A stretch of DNA of 64,000 nt, from assembly GCA_038373865.1 (NCBI GenBank), contig JAXGGA010004644.1:22078-86077 (forward strand), read 5' to 3'. The notes under the pieces were generated by a model that was not told where the DNA came from, did no database searches, and saw only the letters and a program-made list of their open reading frames with translations. The DNA is from Uloborus plumipes (lineage: Eukaryota; Arthropoda; Arachnida; Araneae; Uloboridae). This document shows, piece by piece, positions 49,274 through 59,508 of the stretch. A program made the position numbers and the translations under genes. How positions within the stretch are numbered: position 1 is the stretch's first letter; the number at the start of each line of letters is the position of its first letter.

Positions 49274-51406
49274 TTATAAACGTCCCTTCGGAATATTTCT
49301 ACACATGTAACTTTACCTTAATCATTATTGTTATGAAAAACCAAATAACAGAACTAAGTAAAGATTAAAGTGTTTTGAAAATAGGCACCTGCTTGAATAA
49401 AACGTGCGAAACAGTTCGGCTATGTCGAAAACTGAAATATTTACACAAAACTAACAAAGTAAACCCTATTTTGTTTGATTGTTTTATTTCATTTTTATAT
49501 GCACTCACGCTTCCCTTGAAATAATTTCACACACCATAGGCGGTGCGCCTTACAGGATAAGAATGGCTGTGATAAACGATGCAAACGTGAAAGGGAAAAC
49601 ATTTTCACACAATACGTTATAACAACAATTTAGTCTACGGGCACCCATTTAAAAAGAATGTTGCTAACACATGTTTCAAGTCTCCCGCAAATGATGGGCT
49701 TCAGGCGATAATAAGTGAAACTTTGTTGTGGAATATAATAATGCTTTCTGCTTTGTTGTGCATAAGAGTGAATGAGATTAGGTTAGCAATTAGTAAAATT
49801 TTTCGAAATAACATGGCATCAAATTCTTGAAATTTAAGTGTGTCCGTAGTAAATATAATTCCGTTCTCTCATTGACGTTCCCAGAAAAGAGAAGGAAGGC
49901 ATAGTATGATTTGATTTTCTGTTTATGTCAGACAAAAATATAGGATTTTACTTAAGAAAAAAAAACCCTATTTGTCAGTGCTGCTGTACTTTTATAACCG
50001 CTGGTAACTAAGTAATGATCATCATTTCGTAAAAAATATTGTAGCTACAAGAGAAACGACATATTTGCTGCAATTAAAAAATAATTGGCTGATGGTAAAA
50101 ACAGCTAACAAAGTGCTTATCTTCTTTGTCAAACATTACCAAGATTATCTATGTCTCCAAAATTTAAACGTAGCGCTTACTTTTTTAATTATGCTAGCTA
50201 TTAAAACAAAACTGAATTTTACATAACTATTAAGAGAAATGCTCCAAAATAATTAAGTACGTCATTAGAGCATTAAGCTGTCCGCCATGAAAACTAAAAA
50301 TTTCACCACCTATTTAATCCATTGGAAATATACCCTCACAATAATTCCCCCCAAGTGTCCATTGAAATAATTGTCTGTTAAATTCAATTAGTATTCAAAG
50401 TAAGTGTAGTTCTCATCGGAATCATCCAATACTTATCTGTAATGGAGTCATTGACCATTGAACACTGAAAAAGCTCTTTTGGGAAAAACTCAATATCGAA
50501 TGCCTGAAGAATCTTGCATTGAGAATTTTTCCTGGTTCGGAGATTGCTTTTATGTGTTTTGGTAGAAAAGGAGTCCTTTCTTCGTTTTATCAACTTGCTC
50601 GTCTTATTCATTGCTTCGTCTTTCTTTTTTTCTTTTCTCTCATTAAGAAAAATATGGACAAAAAGTTTACAAAAAAAAAGGACTTACATTTAGGTTTCGA
50701 GCACAAAATTGTACTTTACTTGTAAAATGCATTTTGTGCACAATATAATATATATATTTGCATTCAATCTACTTTCATTAACTTTTTAAACAAATCGACT
50801 TTGTTTATTTTTTTTTCTTTTTCGTCACTAGCTTTTTTTTAAAGGTCAAACTTGGTTCTTCTCACAAAAGTATTTTCGCGAAGTTATAAGGAAGCCTGTA
50901 ATCACAAAATAGTTAAAGTCACGTATTCATTAAAAACCATTTGGCCCCTGATTTACTAAAATATCTTTTTTTTTTTTTTAATCTTCCAATTGTATAGGTG
51001 CAAAACGAGTAAAAAATGTTGTTTGTTAGTTTTTTAACTTGTATCCAGTTACAAAACCATGTTTTTCTATTTGTAACACATTTGTAGCTAAGTTGATTTT
51101 AAAAAATCAATACTACTTTGTACTGTTTTTTACAATATTTAAGAACTGATTCACATGAAACTATATTAGAACACTAATTATGTGCAAATATTTTAAGAAA
51201 TACTCAAATTGCTTTGTTGTACAATGCATTCAAATACCGTAAAATGCGATCGTGCAATAAATTGAATAGTACTTTTTACGAATTACTCTTTCGTCATGAT
51301 TGATATTAAGCAGTTAGACTAAGTTATATTACATTACACCACAAGTGTTACCAGTACAATAAGCATTGTACTGTTTACAAAAACCGCTTATTTGGCGTTT
51401 AAGTAT
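49274..51406. other. AT-rich DNA, no gene seen
   Basis: About 2.1 kb without supportable content. A (TA)n tract lies near 50748. Confidence 0.6.
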
Positions 51407-51408
51407 TA

Positions 51409-52681
51409 GGGTCACCCGGGGCAATTCCTGGTCAGCAAGTTTCTGGGGTAATTCCTGGTCACAGTCCTTTTTATGTCTTAATAATTCTTCAGCAAAATGA
51501 AAAAAATCACAGAGGTACTCTGAACTATCTTCATTGCAATTCATTACTTAATTATGAGTTGACTGTGTATTTAGTTTGAAAAAAAAAATCTTTTTAAAAT
51601 CGCTTGTTAAATTTCGTAAAACAAGATTGGCCTTAGTTTTGATACATTTGTACAAAGATCGTGATCAAACTCAAACTTCTGAATATTTTTCTTTTTCGTT
51701 TTTTTGGTTGAATTAGGTACCATGTCAGTTACTGAAAAATAGTTTTGGATTTACCATTATTGTTTTGAATAATTTTCAGGAAGGCTCCAAACAATGCCCC
51801 TGGCTACTGGGGTAATTCTTGGTCAGTGGGGTAATTCCTGGTCAGTCCTTTTTTTAATATTTATGGATTATTATTTCACCTATTATTGACATATGTTATT
51901 GATTTAAACTATATGTAACTCTGTGAGCCTTAACTGCAAAGTTAACTGTAACCGCAATGCAACATTCTTATCTGTTAATGATAAGTATACAATATACTGA
52001 ATATTTCTTTGTTAAATTTCATCCAATTATTTTATAAGTTTTAATAATTATTCTTAATTATACTAAGAAAAATGCTTAATTGAAACTGCATTGTACTATT
52101 CACTTAACTGTTCACCTTAACCTGTTCATAACAGACAGAAGCATGTGCTCAGTGTGTATGGTGCATGTGCACCATATTTTTTATGGACCTATATATTTGT
52201 TAGGTAAAGATTCATTCACAACAGATATAAAAGCTGTAGCTATTGCATACAAAGTGTATAAAAAGTATTTTGGCTAAGTTTTATTAAGTAAAGCTATTAT
52301 GTTGAAAACAATTGCATTCTTCCTTAAAAAACTAAATACAGTGTTTAATTAGCTATATATATAAATAAATTCTTTATCTAATTAGTTTAATAACTTGTAT
52401 TAATAATGTGCTTACAAAATGTATGCATTTTCATCAATCATTTGAGTGACCAATAATTGCCCCGTAAGTGGCCAGGAATTACCCCATCTCTGGGGTAATT
52501 CTTGGTCACTAATTAACGACAATTACTCAAGTTCATTATGTATTGTTGATAGCATGAATATTTTATTCGATGGACATCCCAATGTGCTTCCTCCATACCA
52601 AAATTTGTAACTTTAACTTAGATAGATTTTGTGATAATTGGATGTTAATGCTTTTTGACCAGGAATTACCCCAGGTGACCC
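51409..52681. mobile_element. TA-flanked transposon with GGGGTAATTCCTGGTCA motifs
   Basis: TA at 51407-51408 and 52682-52683. Left end GGGTCACCCGGGGCAATTCC, right end reversed GGGTCACCTGGGGTAATTCC, both followed by TGGTCA. Further copies of GGGGTAATTC.TGGTCA lie at about 51455, 51799, 51826 and 52492, with inverted ones at about 52445 and 52470. The two frames inside (51329-51544 minus, partly outside the element; 52080-52277 plus) have no recognised domain. TA duplication, long inverted ends and repeated subterminal motifs fit a non-autonomous pogo/Tc1-mariner-type element of 1.27 kb. Confidence 0.8.
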
Positions 52682-52768
52682 TACTTCGCGTTTTATAAAA
52701 TACGTTTTTAGTACATTATTGCAGTGCATATCCCTATAAAAAGGAATAAAGTAAATTCAAATTACATG

Positions 52769-53073
52769 TAGGGTAGATTGGGGAAGACGCCGTAGTTTTC
52801 AACGTTAATTTAAAAAAATAGGGTATTGGTTTTATTTTTAAATATCTAATTCATCCAAAAAATATAGACTTTTGTGATTGGTAAAAAAATATTTTTCACT
52901 TGAAGAACACATTTTTCCCGGCAAACATTAATCATTACGAAACAGTTCCATTTCAGCACTTTCCCCATCCCGTTGGGGAAGACGCTGTTAGTGCAATTTC
53001 CGAAGGGGGAAGATGTCGTTGTCGAGGTCAATGTTTAGAGTAGGATCGTTGCTTTTTCTAGAGCGTGTCGGAA

Positions 53074-53105
<32 letters not shown>

Positions 53106-53364
53106 CGACATCTTCCCCCAAAAGAAAACACGGCGTCTTAGCCAAAGACATTTAATACTAATTCGGGTACTCATCAGAGAGGCAAAAATGACAAAACACT
53201 ATCAAAACATTCCAGAAACCTGTGGGAAATTAAAATCAATGAATGTATACTCTCAAAATGCATGCTCCCTCAGTCTAACTGACCGGTTAGCTGATTTTGT
53301 TGATTCTTGTGGGGGAAACACATGATACGGCATCTTCCCTAGTGCGGCGTCTCCCCCCAAAGTA
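52769..53364. mobile_element. TA-flanked transposon with GGGGAAGACGCCG motifs
   Basis: GGGGAAGACGCCG is at 52780, with relatives at 52975 (GGGGAAGACGCTG) and about 53005 (GGGGGAAGATGTCG). Inverted ones lie at 53105 (CGACATCTTCCCCC), 53131 (CGGCGTCTTAGCC), 53329 (CGGCATCTTCCC) and 53345 (CGGCGTCTCCCCCC). The arrangement is symmetrical around a 29-base poly-A tract at 53077. Likely outer TA at 52769 and 53363. The motif differs by little from the GGGGAAGACCGCC ends of the pogo/jerky-type elements 1.3 kb downstream. About 0.6 kb, no transposase. Confidence 0.65.
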
Positions 53365-53430
53365 TCTTAAATGCTGCGCAGTTGTTATATTTTCAGCAAA
53401 ACTCCCCAACCAAAATATAAAGATACAATG
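53365..53430. other. Short spacer
   Basis: Nothing recognised; leads into an A-rich tract that begins the next MITE. Confidence 0.5.
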
Positions 53431-53638
53431 CAAAAAAAAAAAAATAAATAAACTTTTTACAGTATAATACTGGCAGCAGAGGTGTTCCAGTTTAAAACTG
53501 TAAAATGCACAGTCATAAACTCTGAAACTAGCAATTTTACAGTTTATTAGTGTAAAATTAGCAATTTTTACAGTTTGTTAGTCTAAAATTAGCTGCATTG
53601 TACTGCAAAAACAACATCTATTTTTTACATTGTATATA
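53431..53638. mobile_element. TTTACAG-rich MITE, partial copy 3
   Basis: Contains ACAGTATAATACTGGCAGCA, then GTTCCAGTTTAAAACTGTAA, several AGCAATTTTTACAGTTT.TTAGT modules, and ends ACTGCAAAAACAACATCTAT. It is shorter than the copies at 24.3 and 56.9 kb because part of the duplicated interior is absent. Confidence 0.65.
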
Positions 53639-54689
53639 AATAAATAATTGCTTTTAATACGCGTAATACAAAAAAGAATTTTCTCAAAAAAATAATTTTT
53701 ACAAACACTTATACACTGAAAAGAGTTCCATACCTAGGGAACTGAAAGATTAACATCAATTACAATAGTATAAGTAAAATAGAAAGATTATTGTAACGGT
53801 AAGAACTTGGGAAGAATATTCTCTATACATTAACACAAATAATGCTACTGTCTCTGTGTAGAAATGAAGTTCTACATTTATTTATTTTTAGATGAGGATG
53901 TGGTTTATCCGTTTGATATTTAATAATGTCTGCACAAATATTAAAAATTTGAGAAAACCGAAACTAATTTTACATCAAAAAGTGAAAAAAGGGTAAATAA
54001 CTTGGCTTTCACATTTAGTTTTTCATTTATTATTTTTTTCTCTACTTTAGAAAATAGTTGCAGCTTAGAAAATTGTTTTTATATTTCAAAACTAGTGCCA
54101 TATTTTTTTAGAACTATTTAGTCATTTACACACTGTCAAAAATAATTTGAAAAAATTAAAAAAAAAAAAAAAAAAAAAGACGACCGAAGATTCGAACTGC
54201 TTTCAATAAAAGGATGCTAATCAAAATAAATTGCTAACTCTTTTTAAAACTTATGTACAAAAGACCCAAGGGAAATGTTATAAATAATCGTAATATGACA
54301 CACATTTGAAAACGTCATTTTTTCCGCAGAAAACGCCATTAAAACTAAATTTAATTCATTATAAGGAAATAATGAGTTGGTTTGTAGCAGTGATGAAATT
54401 GAACAAGCTCTACATCACATAAGTAATTATCGGAAACAACACCTTACTCTGTTCTTTCGCTTTCCTTCAACGTATTTGTTTCAAAACTTAATTGGAATAG
54501 GGAATTGTTGAAATCTGTGTGATAAATTTAATTGTTCCATTACTCTATGTTAGTGAAAGTTTAAAACTTTTCTAGTGCTCAAAAAACTTCGTCTTGGTTC
54601 TTCTATAACACAAACCTGTAGGTTAGCTTTTTTTATTGTTTTTTCATACTAGGTGTACTGCCTTGTTAAGCACAAAAGTCATATATAAG
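53639..54689. other. AT-rich DNA, no gene seen
   Basis: A poly-A run of more than 20 lies near 54157. Next to it is a string resembling a tRNA T-arm (see rejected items). Nothing else is supportable. Confidence 0.55.
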
Positions 54690-54691
54690 TA

Positions 54692-56859
54692 GGGGAAGAC
54701 CGCCTATATTGGACCCCCTAAGAACAGGAGGCCTGTGTCGCTCAATGTGAAGCAAAACAGAAATGCAAAATAGGGCATCGTGAGCTAAATTTAATCAGGA
54801 ACCGCCATAGGAGCTTATATTTTCTGAAAATATAAAAATTATTTTTTAAAAAATTATCTTATAAAAAGTTGCAAAAGTCCAATTTAGGAATATATGCGCC
54901 TAAGTTGAACCATGCGCTTCCTAAATTGGACCGTACGAAGAAATCATAGAATAATTTATGTTTGAACTATACAGCTCTTTTCCAGGGTTGGCAACAGAAT
55001 TTCTTTTGCTTCAGCCTCACTTAGGCGGTGTTGATAAACTCGCCGATGGCATTTCATACACTTAATAATGTTCAGCGCTTCATCTATATGACAAATATTG
55101 CAATAACAATTGTTTTGTGCAGTTTCTTGCTTCTTCTTGTGTGACTTTTTCTGCTCTATGCCTCTTTTATACGGCGTTAGAATGATTGCTGAGATAGCCT
55201 TCCTTTTTATTCCTTCTATTTTTTAGGCAAAGGTGATATGTGAGCCGGCTTTAAAAAATCATAATTAGAGTTGACAATCATGTTTTTATGAGAACTATCC
55301 GCCGATTCTCCAGAACTTGTAATAATTTAAGTCGTAGCTAGTTCTTGTACATGGTGTACAACTTACACCGAACATGTAACCTGTTCAGTGTTCACTTTGA
55401 GTAGTTTTATCTGGACTACTTGCCCCTAATTCTGTTGCAGCCAAATCAATGTCATTAAGCACATGTCAATTAACAGGCTAAACTCCTGTTCTTTAGAATC
55501 AACTCACAGCTTTTGCCATGGCCTTGTTTGCGGTTTGCCCATAAGAGTTACCAAACAGTTCTCCTGTGCGATATTAGATAATGGATCTCATTAGATGTTC
55601 TCGCATCCATGTATCACATGCTCGATTAAAATATGTAGACAGAGACTGAATAAAGACCACATCTACGCGTATGATGTGCTTAAAGAGAAATTATTATTAT
55701 ATCGTTTTCGTTAGCCAAGTTTATTGCATCAATGTTCTTTATGTAAGTACTGTGCCTATCCATTGACCGAAAGATTCTTTTTACATTGCTTGGATAACCA
55801 GTTTTGATGAAATGTTGTATCAATTGTGTGAATTATCGTTTGTGATCCAACCTTTTTTTTTTTTTTTGAACAAGCATATTGCTCACCAGGGAAGCTTTTA
55901 CGATAAGTTCATACATGGAACGTAATCTTTTGAAAATAAGCGTGGGGAGCTTGCAATTCTGTTGCACTCATGTAGCAAATAACCAGTGTGTTTCTACCAC
56001 GTTCACCACTCATTACTGCTCCAACCTGGTGTTTATCTCTATACGTCAATATATTTTGGGGCTTTTGGACAATGAAAAAACCGGCTTCATCTACATTGAA
56101 CATTTTAGTAGCATATAAATTGTTTCCTTTTAAAATCGTTTTGAAATTATCGAAGAATTTCATAATTTTCTCTCGGTAAACCAGCATACATTTTATTTAA
56201 GTTAATAAATATGTTTCACAACCAAAAACTGCAGCTTAATGGATGAACAGAAAAAAAAACATGCATTTTAAGAAGTTGCAGCTTTTACTTGATGAAAGTG
56301 TGCTTGATAAAAAAGTTTAAATGAATATCGTGAATAGGTGTTAAAGTAAGCTTAAAATAATTTTAACTACGCTATTAAATAAGACGAGTCACTTATTTTA
56401 TGTTACAATTAATAAAAAGTCTTATTTAAAATCATATTCTTAAATTAGACCACCGGTCCAATATAGGAAAATTTTTTCGGTCCAATAAAGGAAAACACGC
56501 CATTTTTTATTCTTCAGCTTATTGCTCTGTCAAAAATTATCACAATCGGGCATATAAATACATCAATGTAATCCTTATTAAACGCAGTTTATAATACTGT
56601 AACATCATTTTACCGCAATTCACAAGTTTTTGAGTTATCCTTCTAGAAACAAGTCCACAAAATAAGATTTCCCACGTTTTCAACACAAATCAAGCCGTAA
56701 CTCACGCTAAACAGTTCGAAGACTAGTGAAACTTCATACACATTGATTTTATTCCTAAAACTTAATATTTTTACTGTTAAAATGTAGCACAGATCTTCGT
56801 ACTAGATTTTAAGCCCGAGGTCCAATTTAAGCAGTGGTCCAATATAGGCGGTCTTCCCC
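54692..56859 (-). mobile_element. pogo/jerky-type transposon, copy A
   Basis: TA at 54690-54691 and 56860-56861. Ends GGGGAAGACCGCCTATATTG and the exact reverse at the right, continuing GACC. ATTGGACC or GGTCCAAT motifs recur inside both ends (for example near 54900, 54925, 56450, 56475, 56820). The coding remnant is on the minus strand. Copy B at 59509-61641 is the same element in the opposite orientation, and a third partial copy sits at 58757-59270. It is shorter than an autonomous element, which would also need an N-terminal DNA-binding region. Confidence 0.88.
54985..56187 (-). pseudogene. pogo/jerky-type DDE transposase remnant, copy A
   Basis: A 92-codon frame starts near 56187. It includes ATKMFNVDEAGFFIVQKPQN and HQVGAVMSGERGRNTLVICY, the region of the first catalytic Asp (NVDEAG) in DDE_1 transposases, and ends ITFHV. 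Further down the minus strand, with frame changes, come an MDRHST-like second-Asp motif near 55765, FNRACDTWMR near 55625, and a Cys-rich CNIC..., zinc-finger-like end near 55035-55115. The N-terminal helix-turn-helix/CENPB-type part is absent, and the segment expected to hold the third Asp (HTTHxxQPLD) is shortened. Inactive. Confidence 0.65.
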
Positions 56860-56872
56860 TACACTTCAAACT

Positions 56873-57245
56873 AAAAAATGGATGTTGTTTTTACATTATA
56901 ATATGGTTAATTTAAAAGTAATAAGCTAAAAATTGCTAATTTTACACTAAAAAAACTGTAACATTGTTAACTTTGCAGTACTCAGCTGTAAAATTTCGAA
57001 CTTTACAGTAGTAAACTGTAAAATTGTTAATTTAACAGTTTATTACCGTGCATTTTAGTTTTTAACTGGAAACTCTGCTACCAGTATTATACTGTTGTTT
57101 TTACAGTATAATACAGCTAAATTTTACCTCAATAAACTGTAAAATAGCTTGTTTTACAGTTCATTAATGTGCATTTTACAGTTTTAAATTGGAACCTCAG
57201 CTGCCAGTATTATACTGTAAAAACAACAGTTCATTTTTGAAGTAT
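56873..57245. mobile_element. TTTACAG-rich MITE, full-length copy 4
   Basis: The left end AAAAAATGGATGTTGTTTTT and the right end reversed, CAAAAATGAACTGTTGTTTT, are inverted repeats, each followed by ACA.TATAATA. The module GGAAACTCTGCTACCAGTAT / GGAACCTCAGCTGCCAGTAT occurs twice, as in copy 2, and ACAGTATAATACAG and ACAGTAGTAAACTGT palindromes are present. It lies 12 bp beyond the right end of the pogo/jerky-type copy A. Confidence 0.75.
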
Positions 57246-57421
57246 ATGTTAAAATTGAAGTACTGTCATATGGAAGTATTTCCCATAGGAAACATTTTGT
57301 TAAGAAATCTGTAAAAGTTGCATTTAAATCCCATACAAGGAAATCTGAATTCAAATACAAGGAACCGCAAAACTTTAAAAAGCAATTTCTCATTTTTCAG
57401 CTGCAGATACGACTATACTTG
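57246..57421. other. Transition into the G-depleted tract
   Basis: Ordinary AT-rich sequence whose G content falls away after about 57413. A readable stretch on the plus strand (FKSHTRKSEFKYKEPQNFKK) has no known family. Confidence 0.4.
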
Positions 57422-58455
57422 TACTCCATTATACATCCATACCCCACCCACCCTTTACTTCCTCTTCTTCCCCTCTATACCTCCCAACTTCTTATCACAA
57501 CCACCCCCACAACTTCAAACATCTAATCATTCACCCCCACACACAAAAACACCACCACCTAATAATATAATATATACTAATAAAACCCACCCAAACAACA
57601 CACAAAAAATATTCCACACCCACCCTCCTATAAACCCCTTTTAATACCTCCACTACCTACATTATTATAATAACATAACCAACACCCTAGTCACTCCTAC
57701 TATACACATCCTATCCACCATCTCCAATTCAAAAAACCCTAAAATCTTAACCAAATACAAATCAAACATCAAACCAATACATTCAAACCATCCCAAAACC
57801 TCAAACAACCCCCCATAAACACATTTCCCACCAACCACATCCTACCCAAACAAAACCCCACACCATACCCCCCCATACCATAATAAAATCCATAAACCAC
57901 CATTCCTCATCTTAACCAAAACACCATACCCAATCCCCAAACATCACCCATACCCCCCACTAAAAAACCTAAACATCTTACCCCAAAATCATACTATACA
58001 TACCCCCCCCCTACACAACCATTACTCCTATAAACCCTAAAAACCCACAAATCCCTGCACAACAACATAACCCAAACCCACAAAACCCTAAACACATAGC
58101 CTAATCCCAAAACCCTCTTCTACCATCCCTAACCCCCCATAACCCTAAAAAAACTATACCCAAAACTCCCTAAAATAACAACCAAAACCCCACCCCCACA
58201 ACACCAATAACCCCCCCACCAAAATACTAAATCCTATACTAATTTCCTTCTCCCAATCATTCCCCCATCAACCCAATTCCACTTTCAACCCTCAACTAAC
58301 TCCTCTATACATATACCCCAAAACCCCATACCCACAAAACATAAAACTTCAACCCCACCCATATACTTCATAAACCACTACAACTCCCATAAATTCTATC
58401 TAACCTTAATCAAATATAATCACCCCCTATTTCCCAAAAAAAATAAATACAAGAA

Positions 58456-58536
<81 letters not shown>

Positions 58537-58600
58537 CCCCCCCCAAACCCCTATATATAGCTACTCCCACCCCCCTTTTAATATCTCTTCCAATTTTTTA

Positions 58601-58635
<35 letters not shown>

Positions 58636-58746
58636 ACTCACCTTCACCCCCCCCCCACCCCCCACCCACCCATCAGCCCAACAACCCCAAAAATCTACTC
58701 ATACACACCAACCATTCACCACCAAACCCACAACCTCCACCCCCCC
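57422..58746. other. G-depleted, C/A-rich tract with long poly-C runs; probable artefact
   Basis: Over about 1.3 kb I count only around six G on this strand, against roughly one base in six in the flanks. It contains a run of 70-80 C at about 58457-58534 and one of about 34 C near 58602-58635. The short frames in it are simply stop-poor because TAG and TGA need G. The right edge does not end cleanly: the adjacent transposon copy becomes steadily less like its paralogue towards this tract. I read it as a low-quality or dark-cycle base-call segment built into the assembly, not as biology. Confidence 0.7.
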
Positions 58747-58756
58747 GGCCCTAGTT

Positions 58757-59270
58757 ACTAGAAGGACAACTCACCAAACTAGTCAAAAGCGGAACAACCA
58801 TCAAGATACAGTACCATACAACTGCGATTCCTAATAACGGATCACAACGCCCCCATGTATTTATATGCCCGATTGTGAACTTTTGACAGAGCAATGAGCT
58901 GAAGAATAAAAAATGGCGTGTTTTCCTTATTGGACCGAAAAATTTTCCCTATATTGGACCGGTGGTCCAATTTAAAATATGATTTTCAATAAGACTTTTT
59001 ATAATCGTAACATAAAATAAGTGACTCGTCTTATTTAATAGCGTAGTTAAAATATTTTAACATACTTTAATACTTATTCACGATATTCATTTTAAACTTT
59101 TTATCAAGCACATTTTTATCAGTAGAAGCCTGCACTTCTTAAAATGTATGTTTTCTCTCATCCATACGCATTCAAGTCTGCAGTACACTTAGAAAAATGT
59201 ATCTGGCATCATATGTAACGGATAAAACATGAAAAAATCCCTTCGATATTTTCCAAAACATTTAAATAAG
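58757..59270 (+). mobile_element. pogo/jerky-type transposon, partial copy C (corrupted left part)
   Basis: From about 58850 it matches copy B (59800 onward) closely: TGTATTTATATGCCCGATTG, AAAAATGGCGTGTTTTCCTT, GGACCGGTGGTCCAATTTAA. Towards 58757 the match fades (CTAGTTACTAGAAGGACAAC against CTTGTTTCTAGAAGGATAAC), with small indels throughout. Beyond 59190 it tracks the start of the coding region (CTTCGATATTTTC) and then passes into the duplicated unit around 59270. It has no terminus of its own. Confidence 0.65.
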
Positions 59271-59508
59271 TAGAAAAAATTAAGCAGTCGGCAACAAATA
59301 ATTTTCATTTCATTTTTTTTCGGAGGAGGGTGTCTCTTCTTAATTTTATGGTACCGAGCCCGATTCTATGGGTTCGTGAGGTGCATAATGAGAATTAAGG
59401 AAAAATAGGGGAATGTAATTAAGGAATGTAACAATGTGAGGCCGGATCTTTTATTTGCTAATGTGAAAATATAACTTAATAATATATTTACCAATATATG
59501 AAGCTATA

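Noticed and set aside
53065..53325. Lys-rich 86-codon frame
   Set aside because: The Lys run is a 29-base poly-A inside a non-autonomous transposon; the rest has no recognisable content.
54180..54205. tRNA T-arm-like string (GATTCGAACTGC) beside a long poly-A, as in a minus-strand tRNA gene with a poly-T terminator
   Set aside because: The flanking bases do not form a T-stem or acceptor stem, and no D-arm or anticodon stem could be built. At best a tRNA-derived fragment.
55879..56118. 79-codon plus-strand frame, repeated at 60249-60488 on the minus strand
   Set aside because: It is the antisense of the DDE transposase fragment in both transposon copies.
57318..57644. 108-codon Pro/Thr/Asn-rich frame
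   Set aside because: It exists because the G-depleted tract cannot make TAG or TGA stops; the composition points to an artefact.
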